A stretch of DNA of 64,000 nt. Origin: Hysterangium stoloniferum. Taxonomy: Eukaryota; Basidiomycota; Agaricomycetes; Hysterangiales; Hysterangiaceae. The notes under the pieces were generated by a model. The model had not been told where the DNA came from, did not search any database, and saw only the letters and a list, made by a program, of their open reading frames with translations. Of this stretch, positions 1 to 10,850 are shown in pieces. Each line of letters starts with the position of its first letter. Position 1 is the first letter of the stretch. The DNA is taken from NCBI GenBank assembly GCA_015178975.1, contig WHVD01000021.1:620001-684000 (forward strand). Reading direction: 5' to 3'. The translations under genes and the position numbers were made by a program.

Positions 1-62
1 GTATAGGGTGCGGGTGCATATAAGTTAGTGCCCAGAGTCCAGCGGGAATTCTGGTTGTAACA
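1..62 (-). repeat. Start of the 3' LTR of the chromovirus (LTR family A), cut by window edge
   Basis: Read on the minus strand from position 62 it begins TGTTACAACC and continues with the same sequence as the start of the LTRs at 3204 and 10209. It follows a purine-rich tract directly, as a 3' LTR should. Confidence 0.85.
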
Positions 63-75
63 GTACCCTCCCTTT
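63..75 (-). other. Polypurine tract
   Basis: The minus strand reads AAAGGGAGGGTAC immediately before the LTR start TGTTACAACC. This is the expected plus-strand priming site of the chromovirus. Confidence 0.75.
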
Positions 76-372
76 ATGCTGAAGTCCCAAAGAGGCTCTA
101 GACCTTGATAAGGTTTTGTTGGCTATGTGCCTGTGTCAAAAGTCATGTCAGTTACATGTATGTGTCATAAAGTCACATGATCTGGAAGGTAAGGTTCAGA
201 TGTGACGAGCCAATATAAAAAATTGAAAAAATGAATTTTCTTCTTCTTTATTACCTCCATCATCGACACCATGGGACCAAAGCCAATGCCAAGAAGACCA
301 CCATATTAGGCACCTCTCACTGTGGCCCAAATACTGGCTCAGTGAGAGGAGCAGTGCCGACAATGAGAAGAG

Positions 373-1199
373 GTGGAAAGGGAGGCCAAGGAGGTTGAGG
401 AGGATTTGGACAGGGAATATCAGGTGGCATTGGCTGTGGAGAAAGCGGCTGAGGAGCAGAGGAAGAAGGATGAGGAGGAGGCTGCATGGGTTGCCATGGA
501 GAAAGCCTGGGCGGCTGCAGATTGGGCCATGGTTGCTGTGGGCAAAGTAAGTCCCATAGATATAACATGTCATTTTAACTGACTTGGTATTTTCAGTGCA
601 AGGCAACAGAGGTCGAGTCCAAGTCCAAGGGGGAGCCGGAGAGCCCCCAGAAGGTAAGTCTCAGGTCCATGGGAATTCCAGGAAGCTAACCACAGCAACA
701 GAAGTCCATGAAAGTGGCACCAGTCCAACTACCTACGAGGAATGACCCACAGTGTTCCGGTTGTAATGGCTGGAACACTGATTGCAATCAAAAGTCTAGG
801 CAGGGACCAGGCTGTTTCCAGTGCATGCACCTCAAAGTGAGGTGCTCACTCATTCATGAGCAGCCCATGGGGTCCATGGCATGGGAAACAAGTGGGTCAG
901 ATGGGATTTTGGGACTGGATGAGGTTTTGGGGTGGATCGCTGAGGGCATAGAGGCCCAAAACAGGTTGCTGAGGAAGAGCAACAAGGTGCAAATAGTAGT
1001 GGCCAATGAGCTCCATGGGCTCCATGATGAGTTTTGGAAATTCCTCGTGGAGTATGGTGGCTATGTGTATGAAGAGCCACAGATCAGAAGTTCTGAGGAT
1101 GCTGGGTCAGATGAGGATGGGGTGCCTGCGGAGATAGCGGAGCTCCCTCAGGAGATGGCTGAGGTGGGGAAAAAACACAGTCCTATAAATGTAGACTGA
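373..1199 (+). CDS. Putative spliced antisense gene with Zn2Cys6-like cysteine cluster, inside the chromovirus 3' region
   Basis: On the plus strand, opposite to the retroelement, there is a charged Glu/Lys/Ala-rich segment (373-546, likely coiled coil). A GTAAGT donor at 547 pairs with a TTTCAG acceptor ending at 596, and a second GTAAGT donor at 654 pairs with an acceptor near 695-701. An open frame then runs to a stop at 1199. The last exon carries C-x2-C-x6-C-x9-C-x2-C-x6-C (residues about 17-46), resembling a fungal Zn2Cys6 cluster, then a helical acidic tail. No start codon is convincing: the frame upstream of 373 is closed by a stop. It lies between the chromodomain end and the polypurine tract, so it travels with the element. 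It may be a captured host gene, an element accessory gene or a chance frame. The paired consensus splice sites are the main support. Confidence 0.4.
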
Positions 1200-1303
1200 A
1201 TAAAATCAAACTTGATAATGATTTTTTTGAAAATAAAAGTAAAGCATGAAAAACATAAGAATCAAAGTCCGTGGAAAATCTGCTTAAGGACTTGAAAAAC
1301 ATG

Positions 1304-2979
1304 TCAGATCCTATAAAAGCAAAGAGAGACATAGGGTGACAGGGAATAATGAGAATGAGTCCAAATGTAACATGGGGTCCGTGGAGTGCGGTCAGAGAGA
1401 AGATAGTGGTCCAGGCTTGAGCAGGTAACTGTATGAAAGTCAGTAATGATTTCTGTGGCATTACTGAGTTCCATGGCCAAAATCCATGAAGTCTCTTCAT
1501 TGGTGCCCTTGTAACCCGCCCACCTGACCAAGTAAAGCAGTTTACAAGTGTGTCGACACTTGTCAATTTTTGAATCTAAAATTTGTGAGATTTCAAACTC
1601 AGGTTCTCCATCAATAATGACCAGAGGGGGCAGAGATTGCACATGATCTGGGATCGTGTTAGCAGTACAAGGTTCTAACATAGAAATATGAAATACTGGG
1701 TGTACTGCATGCATGCTATCTGGAAGCCGTAGGGTCCAAGAGACTGAACCTACTTGTGCTATTATTTCAAATGGACCTAAATATTTTTCAGCAAGCTTTT
1801 TTGATGGACAGGGAGTCCAAAAGAATTGAGCTTTGACAAAAACACGATCGCCAATCTTCAAGTTGGGTGGCGGAATCCAGTGTTTGTCTGCTGAACATTG
1901 ATATTGCTCTTGGGTGGACTTTATTGCAGTCTGGAGTTCCTTGTGAAGCTCGTGGAGGTCCATGGTGAACTCTTGAGTGCAGGCAGAGTGAGATTTCATT
2001 CTGGATGTACTGTAATATTTGGTTTATATCCTTTATTTGCAAAGAACAGGGAAATGCCAGTAGTGGCCATGGGTGCATTGTTGTAAGCAAATTCTGCAAG
2101 TGGTCATAAGGATTTCCAATTCTCCTGTTGATAGTTGCAATATACACAGAGATATTATTCCAATGTCTGATTGACACATTTGGTTTGTCCGTCACCTTCT
2201 GGGTGATGTCCAGACGTGAAATGTAGTTTCATGTCCAAGGAGTTCCTGAGAGATCTAAAGAAGTGAGATATGAACTCTGATCCTCGATCAGAAGTTACAT
2301 GGGACAGAACTCCGTGCTTGGAAAATATGTGGATAATAAAAAGTTCCACTAACTGCATGGATGTAATGGTATCATATGTAGGAATGAATATACCTTGTTT
2401 TGAGAATCTGTCAACAATGACTAGAATAGCAGAAAAGCCTTCAGACTCTGGTAGGTGTTCAATGAAATCCATAGAGATAGAATTCCATGAGTGTTCTGGT
2501 ACCAGGAGTTGTTTCAAAAGGCTGTATGGCTTGTGTTGTTGAGATTTAGAGCATGGACAAGTAGTGCAAGATTTACAATAGTGCTTAATGAATCCACGGA
2601 GTCTGGGCCAAGTATATTCTCTTCTTATTAATGATAGCGTCTTGTTGAACCTGAAATGTCTGGAGAGTGGATGGTCATGTTTGTACTGAAGGATCCTGAG
2701 GTGGAGGCCATCGGAGTCCAGTACATAGATGCGATCATCAAGTCTAATGAAACCATGCTGATCAAAAGACCACCGGGTTTGACCAGGGTCCATGGAATTA
2801 TCAAAGTGTGCTTTAGTTATTGGGTCTAGCGGAATTGCCGATAGAATATCTTGATGTAGCTTCTCAATATCCATAATGATAATTCCACAGACAATGGGAT
2901 GGATAAGGAAAGTCATGCAGACTGATGCAGTAAGCTGCTGATTTGTGAAAATGGGTTTCAAGTTGTGCGGGTTTACCAT
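1304..2979 (-). pseudogene. Chromovirus integrase with chromodomain (3' part of pol)
   Basis: The zinc finger is visible as HDHPLSRH followed by CKSCTTC, then the catalytic core with MDFIEHLP (first Asp) and TSDRGSEF (second Asp). The third acidic residue, normally in DGQTER, reads DGQTKC, so the catalytic Glu is replaced by Lys. A GPY-type segment (LGPFEII) follows. The chromodomain lies around 1430-1600, with EISQILDSKID, LYLVRWAGY and ETSWI. The frame changes near 2160 and again near 1900, so this is a broken copy. The chromodomain of related elements binds methylated H3 tails and steers integration to heterochromatin; that role here is inferred from family knowledge. Confidence 0.85.
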
Positions 2980-3203
2980 GGCATAGTCATTGCTCCCCTC
3001 TTTAGGATAGACATCCCATTGTCTAGTTAAAGTGTCGGGTTTGCCACCAAGATGGCTGGGTCAAAAGTGGATAATCATATTGAAAGCAGATAGGTATTCA
3101 GACCAGTGGGCCTGCCAGCGGGTCAAAGGTTTCATAGTAGAAAAGTATTCCAGGTTTTTGTGATCTGTTACAACATCAATTGGAGTTCCCGAGCCTTCCA
3201 AAT
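2980..3203 (-). pseudogene. Chromovirus RNase H, distal part
   Basis: The minus strand encodes [20 protein letters not shown] and then [15 protein letters not shown], the RNase H DHKNL and RW.. landmarks of gypsy pol, with an in-frame TGA shortly after. It is separated from the proximal RNase H (4116 onwards) by the solo LTR at 3204-4110 and runs without a gap into the integrase. Confidence 0.75.
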
Positions 3204-4110
3204 TGTTACAACCAGAAATCCCACTGGACTCCGGGCACTAACTTATATGCACCCATGCCCTATATGCACCCATTATCAGTTCACTGGAATTCCCACCGGA
3301 CTCTGTACATCAGACTCATCTACGTTCATCTTTGTTATGTTGTGTTTCAGTCACCGGAATACTCACCAGACTCCGTCTCTGTCTATTTCCGACCTCGTTC
3401 CACGCATCAGTCACCGGACCCCACTCAGAAAACCCATCACCTCTCTAACAGAGCCCCATTCCCATTTTAGTTAAATGACCTGTCAGAATTCAGACTCCAC
3501 TTCCGCTCCATTTCCCATTATGGTTTATGATTTATCACTATTCAGACTTCACTCCATTCCATCCTGTTCCTAACACCAAACTTGGTGTTTACTATTCCCA
3601 TTTTATGTTTTGCTCATTCCGTTTCATCATTACTGGATTTGATATGACATTCACTGCATGGTCTATTTAAACTGGCAGATGTTGTACATACAATCCAGTC
3701 AGAAAATTGGCTTAGATTCCCCCCAGTAATCTAATACATTTTCCACTCACACTAGTCAGAGCCCACGGGCTCCGGCACATCTATCTCTCTCACCAATCTT
3801 GACTCACGACCCACAACCTCCGACCTCCGACCCACAACCTCCGACCCACAACCTCCGACCCACAACCTCCGACCCACAACCTCCGACCCACAACCTCCGA
3901 CCCACAACCTCCGACCCACAACCTCCGACCCACAACCTCCGACCCACAACCTCCGACCCACAACCTCCGCCTGGACTCCCTGGGATTCCCATCCACCCGT
4001 CTGAAATTGGACAACACGATCTAGTGAGGGTGCAGCCTATAAGCTGAAGCCAAGTCCTACCAGATATCCCACGGGTTTCTCTGGAAACCTGCCCTGTATG
4101 TATCCTAACA
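3204..4110 (+). mobile_element. Solo LTR, family A, copy 1
   Basis: 907 bases from TGTTACAACC to GTATCCTAACA, flanked by a perfect 5-base target duplication CAAAT (3199-3203 and 4111-4115). It interrupts the RNase H of the chromovirus. It lies on the plus strand, opposite to the host element. It is longer than its relatives because of an internal 14-base minisatellite. Confidence 0.93.
3826..3968 (+). repeat. 14-base minisatellite inside LTR A copy 1
   Basis: About ten nearly perfect copies of CCGACCCACAACCT. The equivalent site in the other LTR A copies holds different, shorter arrays. Apparent long frames across it are only repeat translations. Confidence 0.95.
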
Positions 4111-4115
4111 CAAAT

Positions 4116-4897
4116 AGTGTCACTATTTTTTGAAAGCTGAACAAATTGCCAGGAGTTCCTTATCATGAATGTCATAATTGAGCTCTGCTCCGGCAAAAGT
4201 CTGGGACAGAAAAGCCACAGGGTAAACTTCTCTGTCAGAGTCCTGGATAGACAGAATGGCTCCAAGTGCATAGTCTGAGGCATCTGTTTCAACAATGAGT
4301 GGGAAGTCCGGTTTCCAATGTGACAGACTAGGAGCTGATGAAAAAGAATTTTTTAAAAGATTGAAAGCTTTTTGACACTTATCATTAAAATTCCACAGAG
4401 TATCCTTACACGTAAGATGGGTAAGGGGAACCGTGATGTCGGAATATCTGTGGATAAACTGTCAGTAAAAATTGGCAAAGCTGAGGAAGGATTGTTTATC
4501 TTTAAATTTTCGGGGTTCTGGCCAATCTCTGATGACTTGTACTTTAGTTTCATCCATGTGGAGTCCATTGGGTCCCATTATGAAGCCCAGGTATTCCATG
4601 GAGTCTGTGTCAAAAGTACATTTTTTACCATGTGTGAATAAACCATGTTGTCTGAGTCTCTGGAGAACTTCACAGACTTGTTTGTCATGTTCTGGGGGAT
4701 TCTCGGAGTAGATAAGAATGTCACCCAAGTAAACAATGATGCATACATCAAGCATGTCAGAGAAAACATCATTGATAAAATGCTGAAAAACAGATGGAGC
4801 ATTGGTGAGTCCAAAGGGCATCACCAACCACTCAAAGGCCCCATAATGGGTTCTAAAAGTGGTTTTCCATTCATTGCCCATGGAGATCCAGACCAAG
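4116..4897 (-). pseudogene. Chromovirus RT C-terminal half and proximal RNase H
   Basis: Reading from 4897: FGLTNAPSVFQHF, then the polymerase box as VYLGDILIYS, where gypsy RT normally has YLDD. One catalytic Asp is therefore Gly (GGT at this codon). RNase H follows with QKAFNLL, PLIVETDASDYALGAILS and ELLAIFSAFKK. Immediately before the LTR junction, two adjacent stops (TAG TGA) stand where the family has Trp-Arg; both are explained by single transitions. The upstream half of RT continues at 6151. Confidence 0.85.
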
Positions 4898-6150
4898 TGT
4901 GATGTATCTAGTATATCTTCATGAATTTACCCTTAATTTTCCAGGATTTATTTCAATTTATTTTCATTTATTTTATTTTATTTATTATTTCAAGAATTAT
5001 GCTGTTTCCTTTTAACTTTGCATACTCGAAGCTTTGAATGACATCACATTATGTAATCAAAGCCTAGAGCAGTCGAAATATAATTATAATAAAGCCAGGT
5101 TATCTAGTTTTGGGTGGCCAGGTTTTTATTATGAATAGTACTAGATATATGCACATTATTATTGCTTGATCATGTGACATCATGTGACGACAACATGATG
5201 ACATGTTCACAAGTCATTGTGTATAATTTTCGCAGCCACCCAGCCAGGTTTACTTCCATTTCAGCCACCCGGCCTATTTTACTTCCACTCTCGGCCATCC
5301 CAGACATATTTTCTGACTCAAATGGCTCGGATCTTCGAGTCAGGTGATATCTATGATATCATAGCAGAATTATGGAAACCTGTAGAAACTTCTAATAATT
5401 TCCTATTTAGTTATTTAGATATTATTAAGCAGAACTCTCTGCATGTATAAAAGGAGGCCTAAATCTTGAATGAATCACTTTACTTTACTACTACCAACAG
5501 CACCAGCTCAGAAGCTTATCTAATCATCCTAAGGACAATAATAGCCTTAGTCTGATATCTAACTGCAAGCACCTACACTTGCAGAATCTTGAACTCTTTG
5601 TCAGCACTCTTGAACTTAGCTAATTCATCTAAGTTCCCTCAGCTTCCTGGAAACCTTTAGGCTTACTAATCACTTAAGTAAATCTAAATTCTTATTACTG
5701 AAATCCCTGCCCGTTTAGGTTATTCAAGAGCCCACTTTAACAGCACAGTTAATCGATCTTTAAACAAACACTTGGATATTTGACTCTCGGACAATCTCTC
5801 TATTTATAAATTATTTAACAGCTTGTTAAATCTGTATAAATAGTAAACTAAAAGGGTACAAGAAAGCAAAGGCTTACAACAAGTTTCCGCCAACTTATTG
5901 TGCATACATTCAGCTCCTGAATCTTTATTCTCAAGAAAAGATTAACTCTCATAGAGCACATCACTTCAAGTTCATCTGAATTTGTCAAGAGACCAAACAA
6001 ATATTGACTTTAGTTGTTTAAGCTTAATAGTGCAGCTAATTAATCTATCAGTATTTAAATTACTGGACCTTTATTTGTTTCTTTATTGAATCCCTTGCCG
6101 TGTCAACATTTGTTAACTATTTGAGAGAGTAAATAGCCAGATACCTTACA
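4898..6150 (+). mobile_element. Solo LTR, family D (1.25 kb)
   Basis: 1253 bases from TGTGATGTATC to GATACCTTACA, flanked by the 5-base duplication CCAAG (4893-4897 and 6151-6155). It splits the chromovirus RT exactly between [12 protein letters not shown] and WISMGNEWKT. A TATA-like box (TATAAAAGGAGG) lies near 5446. The rest is AT-rich and non-coding. Strand is given by the TATA box. It resembles in layout the longer LTR at 14193-16255. Confidence 0.92.
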
Positions 6151-6468
6151 CCAAGTGATAGGTGTGCTTAAGGTCTATTTTGGTGTAAATCCAGGCATTC
6201 CATGGAGCATCGAGGAGGTCAGATATAAGTGGAAGTGGATACTTATCCTTTTTTGTGACAGCATTGAGTCCTCTGAAATCAACACATAGTCTAAGGGATC
6301 CATCCTTTTTCTTGACAAACAGAATAGGTGCTCCAAAAGGAGACTTAGAGGGTCTGATAAAGCCCATGGACAGATGTTCATCCAGGAAATTGCAGATTGC
6401 GGAAAGTTCTGTGGATGAGAGCGGGTAAATATGTCCTAGGGGTGGCTGGGCGCCTTCTTCGAGGTCGA
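6151..6468 (-). pseudogene. Chromovirus RT N-terminal half
   Basis: The minus strand encodes [15 protein letters not shown], then [31 protein letters not shown] and [13 protein letters not shown], the N-terminal RT landmarks of gypsy elements. It is continuous in sense with LPPHREYDLKID at 7288-7330, on the other side of the solo LTR, and with the RT palm at 4897. Confidence 0.85.
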
Positions 6469-7287
6469 TGTTATGACCGGAAATCCCACCGGACTCTGGG
6501 CACTAACTTATATGCACCTGTGCCCTATACGCACCCATTTTCAGTTTACCAGAATTCCCACTGGACTCCGTACGTCAGACTTGTCTATGTTCATCTTTGT
6601 TACATTGCATTTCAGTCACCGGAAAACCCACTGGACTCCGTCCCTGTTTATGTTCAACCTTGTCCCGCACATCAGTCACTGGACCCCACTCGTAAAACCT
6701 GTCTTCCCTCTAACAGAGCCCCGTTCCCGTTTTAGTCAAATGACCTGTCACGATTCGGACTCTGCTTCCACTCCATTTCCCATTGTAGTTTATGATTTAT
6801 CACTATTCGGACTCCGCTCTGTTCTGTCCCGTTCCTAACACCTATTTGGTGTTTACTATTCCCATTTTATGTTTTGCTCGTTTCGTTTCATCATTACTGG
6901 ATTTGGTATGATATTCACTCCACGGTCTATTTAAACTGGCAGATGTTGTACCTACAATCCAGTCAGAAAATCAGCTCAGATTCCCCCAAGTAATCTAATA
7001 CATTTTCCGCTCTAAACTCCTACTTGAATCACACCGCTCACACTAGTCAGAGCCCACAGGCTCCAGCACATCTATCTCTCTTACCTATCTCGACTCACGA
7101 CCCACGACCTCCGACCTACAACCCCTCAACCCATGACCCCCGCCCAGACTCCCCGGGATTCCCATCTGCCTGTCTGAAATTGGACAACACGATCTAGTGA
7201 GGGCACAGCCTATCAGCTGAAGCCAAGTCCTACCAGATATTCAGCGGGTTTCTCCAGAGACTTGCCATGTATGTACATACCCTAACA
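6469..7287 (+). mobile_element. Solo LTR, family A, copy 2
   Basis: 819 bases from TGTTATGACCGG to CATACCCTAACA. Flanks are GTCGA (6464-6468) and GTCAA (7288-7292), a target duplication with one transition. It has only a vestige of the minisatellite found in copy 1. It interrupts the linker between protease and RT of the chromovirus. Confidence 0.9.
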
Positions 7288-8100
7288 GTCAATTTTTAAG
7301 TCATACTCTCTGTGGGGTGGAAGCTGGTCAGCTTTCCACTTACTAAAAACATCCACAAGTCATGATATTTCTCCAGGATGCCTTCTAGATTGGCAGTTTG
7401 CTCAGATTCGGATACCGGGGTTGAAAAATGACCAGTTGCTTCATCAATTTTTAAATTGATAGTGAACGCCTGGGACCCATACATTTTTGTAGCGCTAATA
7501 AAAGCTGCAGCATTAATCAGAGAAATAGATGGAGGTGCTGTGGGTTCCAGGGAAGCCATGGGTGCTATAGGGATCACAGGAGTCATCGAGACTGCAGGTG
7601 CTGGGAAGGCCATGGGGGCTGTGGAGGCCGTGTCAGGTACAGTTTCCTCGGAAGCTGCAGGTGTCCGGAAAGTTATACTGTTAGCTACCCAGTCAATCAA
7701 TGGATTGTAGTGGGTAAGCCAGTTGTGTCCTAGGACAACCAAGCAACTTGAGTCTAACTGGGTCACATAGAAAGTGACCAACTGTGATGTTCCACATGGG
7801 AAACAGATGGATAAATCACAAGCTTGGGTGACAACTGAATTGCTTGTGCCATCGAAAAGTTGGAGAGTGACTGGATTTATCAGATAAGTTGAGAACAGAT
7901 TATTTTGCGTGAATTTTGTATCTAAAAAACAATGAGTCAATCCAGAATATATGAGTGCTGAAAAAATGAATTTTGGAATCATATTAGACATAAGTTTAAT
8001 AAAAAAACAAGTTGGAGTGCAAAAGAGTGGATGTGTTGAGATGGGTAAACTCTCAAATGTGTGGAGAGGCAACACAACCCCCAACCCACATGGAGTCTGT
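7288..8100 (-). pseudogene. Chromovirus aspartic protease and linker
   Basis: The retropepsin core reads ALIYSGLTHCFLD around 7915-7965. The family has an Asp in place of this Tyr (codon TAT versus GAT), so the catalytic aspartate is lost. The second landmark VVLGHNWLTHYNPLIDW follows near 7690-7740. Downstream is a Pro/Ala-rich linker (about 7510-7650), then KYHDLWMFL and LPPHREYDLKID, which lead into RT. Confidence 0.8.
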
Positions 8101-9263
8101 GAGGTTGCTTACTCTTTGTTTGGGTTGGAAGCCAGTTTGTCCTTCGACAGGGATTCCATGGAAGAAGTCTTGGCTGTTCGACCTTTTGCAAAGTTTGCTT
8201 TTACCAGCAGACATTCTGGGACTTGATGACCAGGTTTTCCACACAAGAGACAGAGGTTATTGTCCATATGATGTTGCCTTTCTTGTGGGGTCAATTTGCC
8301 ATCAGATCCGAGCTTGCCTGTGAGGTTGGTTTTCTGGTTTTCTTGCTGGACTGTTGACCTTTGTTGTTGTTGTTGTTGTTGTTGTTAGAAGACTTTTTAT
8401 TGTTCTTCTTGTCAGATTGTGTGGAGTTCTTGTTGCTGGTTGACAAGTTGTTGTTGTTGTTTTTATTGCAGGGACTTGTTCACTTTGTCTGTGAAGGTCT
8501 CATGGGCAACTTCTGCATGACATTCCCAATAACGTGCATCCGCATTTTGAGCCTTAGGCACATATGGGACAGTGTTTTGGCTTGCCATCTTCTCCTTTCA
8601 AGACTTTGTCTTTAAGGTGGGATGGCAGACCAGCATAGAATTGGTGGTGGAGAGCAGGATCGCCCCACTGACAACGAGCTGCAAGATTATTGAATTGGAT
8701 GATATAGTCCATAATGCACTGCATGTCCTTCATATGAAGATTAGTGAGACTGTTCTCAGCTTCTCCAGTCAGGTCATATGGGTTAAAGTTGGTTTCAAGC
8801 TCCTCAACAAAAGCATTCCAATCTTTGAGCCAGTGTGGCTCTTCCTCAGAAAGTCTGCTAAAAGCCGGTTCGAACCATTTCAATGTGGATCCCAACAAGT
8901 ATGAAAGTGTATAGTTGACTTTTTGGGAGTCATGGAGAATGCAGCGGATCGATCATGGAAATTGAAGCGACATTGCATGAGGAAAGTGGAGAGTTTGTTT
9001 GGGTTGGAACCTGTGAAAGGTTCCAGAGCATTGGCTTTTGACTGCAGAGGTTCTGGATCCTTCTTTTTGCCTTCTCCAAGCATATGATTCATCAACCTTT
9101 CTAAAGTGATTGCTAAATACTCAGAGGCAGGGTCCGAAAGTGGTGGTTGATCATTAGACAGGGGATTTTCGACACCCTTGCCCTTGTCAGGGGCCACAGA
9201 CTTGTCCTCATGCTGGGATTTGTCCTGGTTTTCTGGGACTTCTTCAATATGGGCTTCTTCCAT
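8101..9263 (-). pseudogene. Chromovirus Gag
   Basis: It starts at the ATG ending at 9263 (MEEAHIEEVPENQDK). The capsid-like region has EPFTGSNPNKLSTFLMQC, then after a frame change near 8890 it continues through WNAFVEELETNF and ARCQWGDPALHHQFYAGLP. A CCHC zinc knuckle CLLCGKPGHQVPEC lies near 8220-8262 and packages element RNA in related Gags. An (AAC)n run at about 8360-8400 encodes poly-Asn. The product is non-functional because of the frameshift. Confidence 0.82.
8360..8470. repeat. GTT/AAC trinucleotide microsatellite within gag
   Basis: Two GTT-rich runs, about 8361-8390 and 8445-8465. On the Gag strand they encode asparagine stretches just upstream of the zinc knuckle. Confidence 0.85.
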
Positions 9264-9408
9264 GGCTTCTGGCTAGTTTGTGAGTGTCTGGCTGGTATAC
9301 AAAGTTAATGGGGAATGAAGAGTCAACAGTCTAGGTAATGATGCCTGTGCATGTGCTTTTCTTCTTGGTGGCATATTGAACAATCTGTGAGTCTTAGTCA
9401 GAAAATAC

Positions 9409-10209
9409 TGTTAAGGCTGCGTACATGGATGGTTTCTGGAGAAACCTGCGGGAAAGCCGGTAGGACTTGGCTTCAGCTTATAGGCTGCACCCTTGTGAGA
9501 TCATCTTGTCCAATTTCAAGCAGGCAGATGGGAATCCCGGGAAGTCCAGGCAGAGTTCATGGGTCAAGAGGTTGTGGGTCAAGAGGTTGTGGGTCAAGAG
9601 GTTGTGGGTCGAGAGGTCGGGGAGTTGAGATAGATAAGTCGGAGGTTGAGTGATAGATGTGTTGGAGCCTGTGGGCTCTGACTAGTGAGAGTGGTGTAAT
9701 TCAAAGAGGAATTTAGAGCAGAAAATGTACTAAGATTACTGGGGAGAATCTAAGCTGATTTTCTGACTGGATTGTATGTACAACATCTGCCAGACTATAT
9801 ACACTGTGGAATGAATAACATACCAAATCCAGTAATAATGAAAATGAAACTAACAAAAATAAAATGAGATAAGTAAACACCAAACTTGGTGTTAGGAACA
9901 GGACAGAATGGAGTGGAGTCCAAATCGTGGCAGGTCATTTGACTATAATGGGAATAAGGCTGAGTTAGAGGGATGATGGGTTTTCTGAGTGGGGTCTGGT
10001 GACTGATGCGTGGGACAGAGTTGGACATAGACAGGGATGGAGTCCAGCAGGTATTCTGGTGACTGATACATGAAGTAACAAAGTCGAGTGTGGACAAGTC
10101 TGACATACAGAGTCCAGTGGGAATTCCAGTAAACTGACAATTGGTGCGTATTGGGTGTGGGTGCATATAAGTTAGTGCCCAGAGTCCAGTGGGAATTCCG
10201 GTTGTAACA
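9409..10209 (-). repeat. 5' LTR of the chromovirus (family A, copy 3)
   Basis: 801 bases, minus strand, beginning TGTTACAACC at 10209 and ending CTTAACA at 9409. The flanks (9404-9408 AATAC, 10210-10214 TTACA) do not match, so it is not a solo insertion. Gag starts about 150 bases further on, so it is best read as the 5' LTR of the element. It carries about four copies of a 15-base repeat (GGGTCAAGAGGTTGT, 9553-9612). No clear tRNA primer-binding site was recognised next to 9409. Confidence 0.85.
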
Positions 10210-10850
10210 TTACACTTTATTACAAACACCCAATGAGAGCCAATAGCTTTACGGCCCTCAGGTAATTTGGCAAGGTGAAAAGTGCCATTTTCAAGCAAAG
10301 ATTGCATTTCAGCATATGCAGCATCATACCACTTGTCAGCATCAGGACTTTGCAAGGCCTCTTTCAGAGTTCTAGGTGCAGTATCATTGGCACTAGCTTT
10401 ATAAGCAAACTCAAAGGCCTCATCTACAGAGATATAAAGATCTCCTTCACTGGCACCTAAAGCTTCCTCCTCAGACTCAACTGGTTGAGGAGAAGCTGGT
10501 ACAGAATCCTCTGCTTCATCACTGGACTCAACTACAGGAGTAGATTCTCTATAGTTGTGGATGTTAGCAGGGTCAACTTGCCAGAAATGCTTAGGAGGAA
10601 CTCTGTTTCTGGGTGGATTGTGACATGGTTGAGGGGGAGGACTTGGTGAATGCTCAGAAGCAGAATCAGAGTTAGAGCCAGAATCAGGAGCCAAAGCATT
10701 ACCCTGATCATTTCCCACCTGATTGGGATCAACTCCCACCTGAGTAGACCCAGGAATAAACATATCAATGAATTGTTGGTTATCAGGAAAAGCCTTAGGA
10801 ATAGAAGGAGGAGGAAGTGTAGTCTGCTTGGATAGTCCTGGTTAGACTCT
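10210..10850 (-). pseudogene. Copia element 1, RT N-terminal region
   Basis: The minus strand shows an acidic Ser/Pro-rich linker (about 10470-10760), then ALQSPDADKWYDAAYAEMQS, TFHLAKLPEGRKAIGSHW and VFVIKCN, the start of copia RT. It is cut off at 10210 by the chromovirus 5' LTR. The rest of RT should lie to the left of the window. Confidence 0.85.

Larger units (their letters stand above)
1..10209 (-). mobile_element. Ty3/gypsy chromovirus, full-length but degraded and nested
   Basis: The minus strand reads, in order, LTR (10209-9409), Gag with a CCHC knuckle, aspartic protease, RT, RNase H, integrase with an HHCC zinc finger, chromodomain, a polypurine tract (75-63) and the start of the 3' LTR (62 leftwards, out of the window). 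This order and the C-terminal chromodomain are typical of fungal chromoviruses. Three later LTR insertions at 3204-4110, 4898-6150 and 6469-7287 split the coding region, and the reading frame resumes cleanly across each. Catalytic residues are lost in PR, RT and IN, so this copy cannot be autonomous. The element interrupts a copia RT at 10210. The matching left-hand target duplication lies outside the window. Confidence 0.88.

Noticed and set aside
9409..10209. A third independent solo LTR of family A
   Set aside because: The flanking 5-mers do not match and gag begins just inside it, so it is better explained as the 5' LTR of the full element.
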